Of a stretch of 64,000 nt of DNA, positions 33,201 to 45,200 are shown in pieces (the stretch's first letter is position 1; every line of letters starts with the position of its first letter). Position numbers and translations under genes: made by a program. Location: NCBI GenBank assembly GCA_028753945.1, contig JAPNXP010000005.1, positions 310,001-374,000 on the forward strand, given 5' to 3'. The stretch is from Hexactinellida sp. DTS-2022. Its lineage: Eukaryota; Porifera; Hexactinellida. A model generated the notes under the pieces. The model saw nothing but the letters and a program-made list of their open reading frames with translations, was not told the DNA's origin and did no database searches.

Positions 33201-33940
33201 TTTCTATTTCTTTTATTAATTTCTACATTAGATCATATCTATTCCTGTTTCCTCTTCAATCTTATTTTCAGTAGAACCTAACAAGTCCCAAGTATTTTCA
33301 CCTAAACTGACCAAGTCCCATTTTGACACATTTTCCTCCTGTATGGAACTGAATTCCAGCTGTCTATACAACGTGGCTTATTTTATGCGTGTTTATGAAT
33401 GATATTTGCTTTGCTTGCTTTGCTATATAATCACTAATTAGTATACATTCCATTTGACTTTATGGTAACTAGGGATTGTCGACTCGTAGTAGATATCATA
33501 AACAAGGTTATAACGCGCGTAAATTTGAATTTATGTTATCAGCGCCAATTTAAACCACTGTAACGTTATATTGGGCGCGCCAAAAAATTTATGTCTGAAT
33601 TTCTCCTCAAATATGGTCATTTAATTTTTTGCGCGCCTAAAACAATTATTTTACATTTAAAGTTTTTTGCGCGCCAAAAATATTTATTTTTGTTTACAAA
33701 TTCTGCGCGCCTAAATATTATTTTTTGATTTTTCAGGTTTTTGCGCGCCTAAACATAACGAACCATCGTATTTGGCGCTTCATCATATAGGCGGGTTATT
33801 CCAATCAATGTCCGACTTTTCTGTAATTAACCTATCCCTAGTCCACTTCCATGCCACTTAGTTCCATATAAATATCAGTTTTTTACGCAAGAGTATAGTT
33901 TATATTTTAGTTCCAATTACGAAGTTTTAAATTTAGCGAA
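33201..33940. promoter_or_regulatory. Upstream region of NudE with GCGCGCC(T/A)AAA cluster
   Basis: At least five GCGCGCCTAAA/GCGCGCCAAAA motifs occur between 33570 and 33752, 200-370 bp before the NudE ATG at 33941, in otherwise AT-rich DNA. The spacing is irregular (about 30-70 bp). They resemble E2F-type GC cores, but related CGCGCCTA motifs also occur inside dispersed repeats, so a regulatory role is only a suggestion. Confidence 0.4.
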
Positions 33941-36900
33941 ATGGCAGAATATATGGATGAGGAATTCATAGAATTATTCGAGAAAAATGTTTCATTTCAA
34001 TCAAAAGATCAAGCGGTTGATTACTGGAAAGGAATAGCTTACGATTTTCATCAAAAGTGAGTTTGATATTATGTATTTTAGAGGTGTTAAAATTTGTTAT
34101 AAAGTGGCAGATTAGTAAGGGGAATTGTGGTTTGAAGTAAAATCATAATTTTTGTGGTTTTTGAGAAATTTGAAAGGATTTATGGGTGAATTATATTGTT
34201 ATTAGACTACACCCATAAAGTATATTCTGATTTCTAAAAATTGAGTATTTCTGTCACTTTCTTGCCTATTTTATTGTATTTTACATTTGCATTCCTATTT
34301 AATTAAGCCGAGTATAATTTACTGCTTATTTATTTGAGTTTATAAGATTCCAAATTCTAATTTGTATCAATAATCTCAATAATCTCGCTTTAGTGACCCA
34401 TTTCATAGCAGATTTTTCAATTTTTATAGTATAGTAACCGACTTTTGTCACTACTGATTGTACATTTTGGTAATTGATACATTTGGCCTGTCCAAAATGG
34501 ACCTTAATGCCCCTCTTAATTGTCCCAAACTATAATATCCCATTTAATGAAATCGATTGTATTCCATTGACAATAATTTGTTTACAAAACAACTTACCAA
34601 TCACAACATATTATTAGCCTCAACAATGCAGATTAAATAGCCAATCAATTTCCTTTCTAGAGATTCGTCTGTTCTTCTTTACGTATGTCTAGTGTCTACA
34701 TTCCTAAATACACATACTGTTGTCATGCTAATTTGGCGGTACAATTAATGATAGAATGATCAAAGCATATCGTATTAATTTCCACCAATAAAATGTGACC
34801 TTTATCCCTCCAGTTAAATCCACCTTTCCTGGTTACTCGTGATTATACCCAGACTAACCTAGTTACTCATTTGTGTCATTGGAATTTAAGTTTATATGGT
34901 ATTATCTCATAAATTTACCCTTTGATGGATAAATATTCTTTTGCTAAAACATATTAGTATTTATTATGTCAGTTATTTTAATTTACGAATTTAATTATTG
35001 TGATTTCCTCAAAATTTATCTATTTTTGCTAAGCAATATTTTGAACTTATAATTACAGTCAAACTATTATTAAAATCACCTTAGATAATTAGTAATTATT
35101 CCTTTGAAAATTATGATTTTTTGATTAATTTATTTTAGATTAGTTCCTTTTCTTACGTGTAATTAATATTTATTTATTAAAATATCCTATGGAGACTTTA
35201 TATTGATTAAACCCCCCATTCTAATTGGTTAAACAGTTCCTTATAAATATTTTATCTTACAAACGCCCCTAATTTGATTGGTTGACATTACCCAATTAAA
35301 ATTATGAAACAATTATTCAATTCTTGCATTTTCCGTTCCAAAATCCCTATTCTGATTGGTTTAATTTATGGATCTAATACCTAATTGAAATAATATAATT
35401 TGGTTGGTTAGACACTCCAACTTAGACACAATAACTAACTGCTAATTATACAATAGCTAGTTATAATTATCGATCAGCTGATTGTCTAATTATATTGAAT
35501 AAATGGAAATATACATTCAGTATATTCCGCTTTCTAATTCAGTGATTAACCAATGACGTTTTTATATAGAAAATATACGTATTTTTCCATTGAAATTTGG
35601 TAATTAAACGTTTTTCTTACTTAGAAACCACTTATTGGTTACGATACAATTAAAAATGAATTTTTAATTTTTCGTGAGAGCCGTAATTCTGCTATTTACT
35701 TTAAATTTGAATCAATTAATTAAGCCATTCGGTTAGAAAATAGTTACCAAAATCAATTTTCTGAATTCTTACAAATACCTCGCTTTAAATTACAATTCAT
35801 TACAAGAGCCTGAATGGTATATCAGTTAACTTATCACCTGTTTACCTTATGGGATTCAGTTCTCTTTGCATTCTACTTTTCAGCTCTTTTGTAAATAAAT
35901 ATAGTTCAAACATTTTTTGGGTTCCTTTTCATAGAATTATGGCTCTCAATTCTAATCAATTGCGACACAATTATATGGCTATTAATGCTTAATAGAATGG
36001 AATTGATTGGCTGTTGAGTTATGTAGTTTCCCGTCGAGTTTTCTACCAATCAATTTTTAGGATTTTTGAATGAATTCTACGATTTAATTGGTTGTTTGTG
36101 ACGTTAGTTCTCTGTTTGCGATTTTAATAGGATTGTACTGAACTCTCTAATTTCATTGGTTTGTTCGGAACAGCTGATTAATTGTATTGAAAGTTAGCAG
36201 CTGTAATTTGATTGGTTAACTTCCTATATTGAAATTAATTAGAATTACATCTGAAAAATGCATATAATTCAATAGGATTTTGTGGGAAATTCCGGATAAC
36301 TTTTGTATTGTTTTATGTTTGATAACTAAATTAACAGTTTGTATGAAACTATGGAATTATATTTGTTCAGACAACAATTTAGTTTTCTATTGGTTAACTA
36401 TAGAAACATACTAACTACTGAATTATACAAATTACCAACTTTGTTAATGTACCACATTCAGACAAATCCACAAATCAAAACCTATGTTTTTAATATACCA
36501 CAATTCTCAAAATCCTATGAGTTCGGATATAACGAAATAACCGCTTATAACGAAATGGAGATTTCCCCCCAGAGCACTAAAATTGACTAAATGCATTAAT
36601 TATTTTTTCGCTTATAACGAATATCCGGATATAACGAAGGGATTTACAGGTCCCAAGCACTTCGTTATAACGAGAGTTGACTGTATGTATTAGTCTACTT
36701 AATATTCCCTGGAATTTTACATTAAAATATTGTAAGAATAGTGTCGTATTAATCAAGTGACAAAATTTGAGACTTTATTTTGTCTGTGAAAAAATAATTT
36801 ATTTTGTCTGTACTGTGTGTAGTAGACTAAAAGGATTATTTATGTTATCATATTTATTCATAAAATGGAACTTAATATTGTGGTTTAATTCTGGGACGGA

Positions 36901-38009
36901 TTAAAGAGATTGTCTCAAATTGAGACATTAAGTGGAGTCTACAATTCTATTGGCTGTCAGCTAAAATGTATGCCACCCAAAAAAGTTGTAAACAACTAGT
37001 AAACAACTAGTAAACAACTAGTAAACAATTAATAGACAAGGGTAAACAATGAGCCAATATATTTTGATTTTTTAAGGGATTACTTGTATATCGAGCAAAC
37101 ATTTCCATTTCAAAACCCGGCTTCGCAAAGGTTAATAAATGACCCCGAAAATCTCAATTCAAAGAATAATTTCGAAATTATGTTGACCGATTTTTAATGA
37201 ATAAATATTGTTATTTATTAGTATTTTGTTATATTTATTGTATATTTAGTAAATGTATTGTATTTGTTATATTTATTGTTATTGTATTTTCTTATATTTA
37301 TTATATATTTTCTTATATTTATTGTTATTGTATATTTATATTTATTGTTGTTATTGTTGTTATTGCTGTCTTTATGTAGATACAAGACCCAAGAAGATCA
37401 GTACAATGAATTCCGTATGTTTAGCGAGCAGCTCGAGAATGAGTTGGAACTCAGTTTGAAGGCCGCGGAACACAAAATAGCTAATTTGGAGCCAAAAAGC
37501 TCAGCTCTCGAGTTCCAATGTCACAGATTAAAGGTGTGAGAATGTTAATATACCATACACACACTCTCTCTTGATACACAAATAATAGATAACAACAAAC
37601 AAACGAACGAACTATTTAACTGTGAAAATGTTGATATAGATTGATAAGTACACACACAAATAATGAATGTATATACAGACTAACTAATTCACTTACTAAC
37701 TAACTAACAAACATATAAATTACATCAATTAACAAACAAACAAACAAGTAATTATTTATATCGGTCAATACCTTTTCTAATCTAATTTTTAGGCACAAAT
37801 GTCATTCTTTTGACCATCATTCGTATTTTTTTATTGATAAGGTGTTGCCCAATATATAAGTAGACAAAACAAACAAACAAACAAACAAACAAACAACCAA
37901 CCAAACAACCAAACAAACTATAAACAAACAACCAAACAATCAAGCAAGCAAACATCCAAACAAACATCCAAACAACCAAACAAACTAACTAACTAACTAA
38001 CTAACAAAC

Positions 38010-38048
<39 letters not shown>

Positions 38049-41000
38049 CCAAACAACACCTAACAAACAAACAAACAAACAACCAAACAACAACAACAAC
38101 AACAACACTACTACTACACATGTCTGTCTATAGGAGAACCTGCACAAGATACGTTCAGAGGATTCAGTAGCGATATCTAAGCTCCAAGATGAGCTCAGTC
38201 TCTACAGCGTAGAGAACACACGATACAAGTCCGACATGGCTCTACTGCAGATTGAGAATGATAAGCTGGAGAGAAATACTAAGTAGGCACTTATACACAG
38301 CCAGCCTATTGGCTGATAGATCCTTATGGCGCTCAATTATAGGAAGTGTAGAGCCAATCGTATTGGTTGTTGGATTTTTTCATTATAGGACTTAAAAATA
38401 ATGGAGCCCATTGTTTTTTATATTTATTATAGGCCCTAATAAATGGATTATATTGGCTGTTAGATTTGTTATGGCGCTTAATTTTATTCGTTATGGCGCT
38501 TAAATTTAGATTCGTTATGGCGCTTAATTTTATTCGTTATGCCGCTCAATTTTATATTCGTTATGCCGCTCAATTTTATATTCGTTATGGCGCTTAATTT
38601 TATATTCGTTATGGCGCTTAATTTTATTCGTTATGGCGCTTAATTTTATTCGTTATGGCGCTTAATTTTGTTCGTTATGGCGCTCAATTTTATTCGTTAT
38701 GGCGCTTAATTTTATTCGTTTTGGCGCTTAATTTTGTTCGTTATGGCGCTTAATCTTATTCGTTATGGCGCTCAATTTTATTCGTTATGGCGCTTAATTT
38801 TATTCGTTATGGCGCTTAATTATGGATTCGTTATGGCGCTTAATTATAGGCTATAATTACATAATTAACTTTGATTTGTTGGCTACATTATAATTTGAGG
38901 CGGCAAATTCCATTTGTTAATTGGCGCCTAAATAATTAGTTTAAAATCCTCTGAAATTAAATTGCGCCTAAAATTTATTAATATTATTTTTTTAAGATTT
39001 TGTTTATTTGTTTATTTCTTTTTAGAATAATTATGTCTTCGTTATCAGATATTGAGTCAAAACTCGGCGAGGTTAGTTTTATGATTAGTACAGTAGACTC
39101 TGTTAATAGGAACACCAGGGGACCGTCTTAATATGTTCATATTATCCGGAATTCGTATTAACCGGAGTCACTTGCATGCATTTGTATAGGTTAGGGGAAT
39201 TAAACCTTGTACTCCTTAACCGATATTCCCTTATCTGTGTTCCTATTAACGAGAGTCTAATACAGTCAGGTTATTTTATTATGAACATTCAGGGACCAAA
39301 AATTGTGTTCATAATAGAGACTTCATAATAAGCGAACTCAACTTAATACAAACCCTATGTAAGTTGTTAAATTGGGACCATAGGGCTTGTTCATAATAAG
39401 CAGACCTGACTGTATTAAAGTGCTTTACTTGAAATAGTTTACTATAGAGGTGTTATATGTTCTATTATTAGACTGTCGAGACTAATTTCTTTCTCAAACA
39501 AGAGATTACGGATAAAGACTGCTTTAGTAAACGGGAAATGCAGAGAATGATGGATGAATTGAGAGGTAAGCAATTTCGGTTAATATATTTCTCCGCTTAA
39601 TCGGGTCAAAACAACCTGGTCCCGAGGTGACTCTATTAAGCGGAGTCGACTGTATATACAATCCACGCAGTGAATTATACAACCATTTATAATTACGCTC
39701 CTAATCCTGGTCTGATACAATTTCCATGCGTCTAAATCACAAATTAATATTACGGTATAGGAGAAGATTCCTAATTTTCGCGCTCATAAATTCAAATTTT
39801 CCAAAAATCATACTTCTAAAGGAGCGCCTCGCACTCCTGGAATCCACGGTGTTAATATTCTATATTTAGATATGCGAACTGAGATGACCGCGCGTGAAAG
39901 GAAACGTACGAAAGTGTCCACTACAGTGCCACTTTCCTCGCCCCCCCAAGTGGCACCAACCACTGCCACCTCCGCTAAGCCCTTCAAACCCCTCAGCCCC
40001 CAAACTCAAGCGGTTAATAGCCCCCCTCCCCTGCCTGAGGGGAACAGACTACAGGCTCTCTCCATACTAGGGGATATCCTCAGGAAAGTGGGGGTGAGTA
40101 TGGAACTGGAACTATAGATATATATACTGTAAACATGTAGTAAACAAGTAGTAAACATGTAGTAAACAAGCAGTAAACAAGTAGTAAACAACTAGTAGAC
40201 ATGTTGATAACTACAATAGAACCTCGTTAGTATGAACACGGTTAATTAATACGAATTTCCGGATAAGACGAACAAACAGTTCCACAAAATCAGGTTCCTA
40301 CAATGGCTATTCAATGGGTATTACTCCGGTTAATACGAACTCCTGATAAAGCGAACACATTTTACCGTCTGTTGGTGTTCCTATTAACGAGGTTCTACTG
40401 TCATTGTGTCGCATTGAAATAGTGTTCGTGTTCCATCTAACGAGTTTATACTATAGTACATATACAGTATACTATACACTGTATTAATGCTGTATATTTG
40501 TTCTATTTATAGTCGGTTGAGTCCCGACTGGCTTCCTGCAAGACGAGTCTCTCCAAAGATATTCTGCGGCGTCCCAGGCCCTCCAGCCCCACTCCAGTCC
40601 CCAAGTGAGTACCCCCTGCTAATAAGTAGTTTGCTATGGTATACAGTCGGTTCTTTCTAATAGTCCACCAGTGGGAAAAACCATACAGCTAATAACTAGT
40701 TTTTTGACCCGATTAACAGAACATATATATTGGCTTATATTGGCATAATAACTAGTTTGCTATAGTATATGATTCCATTGGTCACATTTCCTATAGGTAT
40801 AGAAAAAATTAGTTTAATTGAGTTTAATCACTTTTCATATACAAAAAATCTAAAATTACAGCTGTGCCGACAGCATGTTCCTTTGGAGGCACTATATATT
40901 TTGGTCGCTGGTAGTGCCTCCAAAAGAAAATTTTGTCGGCACAGCTGTAATTTTAGATTTTTTTGTCATGTCATCACCACTATAAAGGTGTTAAACCATT

Positions 41001-41309
41001 TCAGAATGCTGTTTGGTTGTTAATGACCCTTTCATCCAGGCGCGTAATTTTGAAATGAAACTTGTCTAAAAATTGTCTAACCTATTATTCTATTTATAGT
41101 ACCAAGCGTGTACCTAACCTATTATTCTATTTTTAGTATCAAGCGTGTACCTAACCTATTATTCTATTTTACCTATAACCTATAACCTATGCCTATTATT
41201 CGATTTATAGTATCAAGCGTGTACCTATGCCTATTATTCTATTTTTAGTATCAAGCGTGTTCACATACAAGCTGATGAAGACTTCATTCCGGCCGAAGTT
41301 GCCGTGTAA
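33941..41309 (+). CDS. NDE1: NudE homologue (NDE1/NDEL1), dynein-LIS1 adaptor
   Basis: NudE proteins link LIS1 to cytoplasmic dynein in mitosis and nuclear positioning. Exons: 33941-34056, 37380-37533, 38134-38282, 39026-39071, 39472-39565, 39870-40093, 40513-40604 and 41249-41309; phases all agree and end at TAA, giving 311 residues (human about 335-346). The N-terminus has QAVDYWKGIAYDF, matching the family's EEEAxYWKDLA. Residues 25-185 are a long coiled coil, including the conserved KIIMSSLSDIESKLGE. The C-terminal part has the NudE hallmark LQALSILGDILRKVG|SVESRLASC split across exons 6 and 7. Intron 1 is 3.3 kb; the others carry MITEs, minisatellites and tetranucleotide tracts. The last intron ends in four tandem copies of the exon-8 acceptor. 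Confidence 0.93.
36515..36687. mobile_element. MITE family E in NudE intron 1
   Basis: GAGTTCGGATATAACGAAATAACC...GGTCCCAAGCACTTCGTTATAACGAGAGTTGACTG. The left end is slightly truncated. The rest of intron 1 (34057-37379) is plain AT-rich DNA with no exon-like segment. Confidence 0.75.
37570..38115. repeat. (AAAC)n, (AACT)n and (AAC)n tracts in NudE intron 2
   Basis: Low-complexity tracts run almost up to the exon-3 acceptor at 38133, displacing any normal polypyrimidine tract; only GTCTGTCTATAG remains. Confidence 0.85.
38467..38842. repeat. Minisatellite ATTCGTTATGGCGCTTAATTTT, about 17 units
   Basis: Head-to-tail 20-25-bp units of TTCGTTATGGCGCTTAATTTT with CTCAAT/CTTAAT and length variants fill NudE intron 3. 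GGCGC-AAT words continue as single copies to 38970. Confidence 0.9.
39090..39255. mobile_element. MITE family A variant in NudE intron 4
   Basis: CAGTAGACTCTGTTAATAGGAACACCAGGGGACC...GTTCCTATTAACGAGAGTCTA. A similar sequence lies at 4180-4395 and 52045-52212. Confidence 0.7.
39257..39415. mobile_element. MITE family C in NudE intron 4
   Basis: CAGTCAGGTTATTTTATTATGAACATTCAGGGACC...TTGGGACCATAGGGC...GCAGACCTGACTG, directly adjoining the element at 39090-39255. Confidence 0.85.
39570..39655. mobile_element. Right half of a family B MITE in NudE intron 5
   Basis: CGGTTAATATATTTCTCCGCTTAATCGGGTC...GGTCCCGAGGTGACTCTATTAAGCGGAGTCGACTG. The left end is missing. Confidence 0.7.
39665..39850 (-). 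repeat. Interspersed repeat family N, copy 3 (inverted)
   Basis: Reads in reverse relative to 347-535: CCTAATCCTGGTCTGATACAATTTCCATGCG...AAATCATACTTCTAAAGGAGCG. Lies in NudE intron 5. Confidence 0.75.
40211..40400. mobile_element. MITE family A in NudE intron 6
   Basis: CAATAGAACCTCGTTAGTATGAACACGG...GTTCCTATTAACGAGGTTCTACTG, with ATTCAATGGGTATTACTCCGG inside, as in the copy at 42076-42232. Preceded by an AACAAGTAGTA array (40130-40200). Confidence 0.8.
40845..40970. mobile_element. MITE family M, copy 3, in NudE intron 7
   Basis: AAAAAATCTAAAATTACAGCTG...CAGCTGTAATTTTAGATTTTTT, arms near-perfect. Confidence 0.85.
41081..41262. repeat. Four tandem copies of the NudE exon-8 splice acceptor
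   Basis: The block CCTATTATTCTATTT(A/T)TAG followed by TATCAAGCGTGTACCTA recurs with AG at 41099, 41136, 41210 and 41248. Only the last continues into the open exon 8 (AG at 41248, exon from 41249). Each copy carries the first 11 or so bases of the exon. Two extra CCTATAACC pieces lie between copies 2 and 3. Confidence 0.9.
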
Positions 41310-42291
41310 CAGAGAATCTTATTGGCCAACTTACTCCCTACTAGATTATATGACTTTTGCATGTTCTAACTAACTTATTGAATAATCCAATAAACATTGA
41401 ATGTATGTGTACTAAATTAGAATTTAAATATACAATGTTACCTTGAATTGTACTTGAATTATCTTACGAATTTGGGGCCTTATTCACTAATAATCTCTTG
41501 AAATTATAAGCAAGATTATAGTATTTACAAGTTGTATTACCAGCTTAAATGTTTGAAATAATTGAAAGACATTCACATAATTTCTTCAGAATTATGCCAT
41601 CAAATTCTTAACTTATATTATACGAGATTTTTAATGTTTTTAAAAAATGGCCTTTTGTCATGAGAATTACACATCAGAAAAGGTGTTGGCCAATATATGA
41701 CTTAGAATTTATATGTATCATTATGTCACTTGGGGTCATAAAAAGGACTTTAATTAATTATAGATACAAATAGCAATTCCATTTGTATTAAGTTAAATTA
41801 TTTGAAATCATATTTTTTGCCACAACTAAGTCCTGAAAAAGTAATTTATAAGGTGTTGCCCGATGTATAGTAATTCCTTATTATAGTTTAGTTAGCGATA
41901 TTATATCCTGTCTGCAATTAACAATGTGGTTACTTATGAAATGCTTTATAGTTATGACTTTAATTACTTAATTATTCTGTCTACCTTTGTAAAGTGGCTA
42001 AACCACGTTGCTCTACGTAATGTCTAATGTGTATTTTATGGTTTATGTTTTACATAATCATATGATCTATAACTACAGTAGAACCTCCTTAGTTAATACG
42101 AATTACGGATAAGATGAACAAACAGTTTCCTACAATAGCTATTCAATGGGTATTACTCCGGTTAATACGAACTCCGGATAAAGCGAACATATTTATACCG
42201 TCCGTTGGTGTTCCTATTAACGAGGTTCTACTGTATTAATTCATTTTAGAACCATGTGAATTTAATTCGTTAGTTTCAAATTAGATTTAGA
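41310..42291. other. Spacer between NudE and EDRF1
   Basis: AT-rich; holds the NudE 3' UTR (AATAAACATT at about 41389 could be its polyadenylation signal) and a family-A MITE at 42076-42232. No gene is seen. Confidence 0.6.
42076..42232. mobile_element. MITE family A near the EDRF1 start
   Basis: CAGTAGAACCTCCTTAGTTAATACG...TTCCTATTAACGAGGTTCTACTG, TA-flanked, ending about 60 bp before the EDRF1 ATG. Confidence 0.85.
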
Positions 42292-45200
42292 ATGGCAGAA
42301 TTCAATCCAACCACTAGTGAGCCACTTGACACCCAATATATAAGTGGCATAAAACCACCAACAAACAACCCCCTATCAAATGTGGACCAGGCAATTAAAT
42401 ATTCACATTTGTTCCCACAGCTTGACATAATCGCATCTTCGAGACACATTAAGACACTTTTTAAAATCCCATTTTCAAAAGAACCATTTAGCCTTGCAGT
42501 ACACAGAATCGGTAAAACTCTAATTTTCGATGATTTTTTCCTAAATTTGAATTCGCAAGGAAATTCAACGCAATCGGAACCAACAGTGGAACCTAAAAAC
42601 GAAAATTTGAAAAGAAACGCGCCGCGAATTTCGCGACTATCATCCTTACCGGAACTAACTTCTGATAAACAAATAAAAAATGTTTTGAATTTACACACAA
42701 TCCCAGCTGCTAAACAGGAACTAACACAATTCAATCCGGAACTAAACCAATCTATAGTTCCAGTTTCAAATCTGCGACATAACTTGCGCCAGCGGAGATA
42801 CAGTGAGGGCTCAAATTCAAACTGGAACCATTCTAAACTTAGTTCCCCTTCCCTAATACTTAGTTCCATTCCCCAGCCATTATCACTCACAACCTTAAGT
42901 GGTATAAGCGTGACGTATGGCCCTAGTTTACGGGATATTCTTTGGCGTTTCGAGGATTATTCTATGTTACTAGGTAGCGACCTACCTATATTTGGTATGG
43001 GTACTTACCCAGCAGTTAGTTTGTATATCCAAGAGGGATCTGTTCCTATAAATGTGTTAACTGGGATTGATATTTGGTTGGATAACCTTATGAATAATGT
43101 CCCTGAGGTGTTAATGGCATACCGGGTTGAAAATGTAATACGTAATTATGAGGTATTAGATCTAGACACGATACCTACACTCCCAAATTCTAAATTTTCA
43201 CCCGATCTAATTTCTAATATCTGTTCTAATATTCTACATTTTCTCAAATCTAATTGTACCAAAGAGGGACACACATATTGGTTATTACGTGAGGGTGGCG
43301 AAGATATAATAAAGCTTTATGATTTGACTTCGCTTGTCGATGTTAAAATGGGATTAAATGTACCTCACAGGTTTGAGAACCCATTTGTAGACCCAGTGGC
43401 TTTATTGTTCTATAAAGTAGCCACACAAATGTATAGGAAATCTTCGCCTTGTATTGACACTTATCCTGAAGTATTAGGTACGATTAAGTATATGTTAGAA
43501 CAAGTTATAAGACTGTTGAGAAGAGCTGAAAGGGATTCTAAATTGGAACTATACGCTTATCAGGTGTTAACCGATATATTTCTAGGAATAGATTTTATTC
43601 AGGAAATACTAACTCCAGAATTGGAACTGGAACCAGTTAAAATAAGCGCCAAAAATCGGAAGAAAAAAACTAAAAAAGGCGCCAAAAATGAAACCGTCCC
43701 CAAACACAGTTTAGAAAAAGAATCAAAATTTATAGTTCCAATTTCAACTGGAACCAACCAGCATATTTATTGGCCAATAGACAACCTTACTTCTGAAGAG
43801 GAATACGCGACCATTCAAAGCGATCTGCCTCCACCAATCAAATTAGGCTCCAATGAGGAGAGAGCTAGAATAGCGCTCGAGTATATTATTACGTCACTGG
43901 AACTAACTAATAAGTTCCAGAATGAAAGTGAGATTATAGGCGCGTATGTTAACGAAATGATGACAAAGGCAGCTGCCTGTTTTTATATTATTAGCCAATC
44001 ATATTTCTCTTTGGAGAGATTAGGCAAAGCGATGAAGTTTGCGAACTATGGATTAAAAACGATAGTTCCTATTTGCGAGAGGAAAAATTCTAGTTTGGTT
44101 TCACTTCTAAAATATTATATTTTGGAATTATTGGGTGACACCCTTTGTTTATTAGGAAAATCTAAAGATATTGCAGCTCAGGAAAAAGAATTTTTTGAGA
44201 CCGACCCAGAACTGGAACCAATACTTTCACTTAGTTCCGATAAAGTCGAGTTTGATTCGTTTGTCCCACCGGCTATCATTTCTTCAAACTTAGTTGATAA
44301 TATTTTAAATTCAATCGATTGTTATTTATTTATTGAATCCAGAACTAAAAAAAGTTCTAAGTTTCAGTTCCTAATCCCTCCATTATCAAAACGCCTTGGG
44401 AACGCATATAATGAAATCGGGCTTTTAGGTATGGACTCAATTATGAACCAAAATGAACTTAGTTCCATAACCAAACTGAAATTAGCGAAATCAACTTTCA
44501 CTTACTTCCAAAACTCAATTCATTATTTCAACCAATCAGGTGACGTTCTAAATTTAGTACTCGTACATTCAAATTCAGGTCGCTTAATGCGAATTTGTGC
44601 TTTCCACTTGTCAGCCAATCAAATTACTGGCAAAACCGAGTTCACACCTCAAATTCAAGAGTTTTGTAACGAAGCTATCGCTGCATACCAGAGCGGAATC
44701 AAGTTGCTAAGCAACGGAACCTATCCGGAACTATGCAACAATTTAAAATTCGATTTGTGTAAAGTTAAACTCCAGTTGATCAGCTTAATGATTGGTCAGG
44801 AAATTAAACAGGAATATTCTCAACTGTTAGTTAGTTCCATTTCGCTATTGGAAGAATTGGACGCGCCTGAATTTGAGCGCCAAAATGAGGCTATTTTTAG
44901 CCTTAGTCTTGCCTATTATTATTTTGGAATAATCGAGAGAGAACACTTGAAAGATTTTATCAGAAATTCGGACGAAAAACCGCGAAATTATATGGTCCTT
45001 TCTGAAAAATATTTTTTGAAAAGTAACCATATTTTGGACACAAAATGTCCACTAACACCTAGAGTGATGGTACAAAAATCAAAAAATTTAATAGAGCTTT
45101 ATGATTTGATTATTTTAAACACACTTAGTTCCAAATTGAATTTAAAGCAAAAACAGATTTCGAATGCTCTCAAGTACATCATAGAACTATTTTCAATTTT

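Noticed and set aside
42276-42890. Minus-strand frame of 204 residues
   Set aside because: Antisense shadow of the EDRF1 coding region; no recognisable domain.
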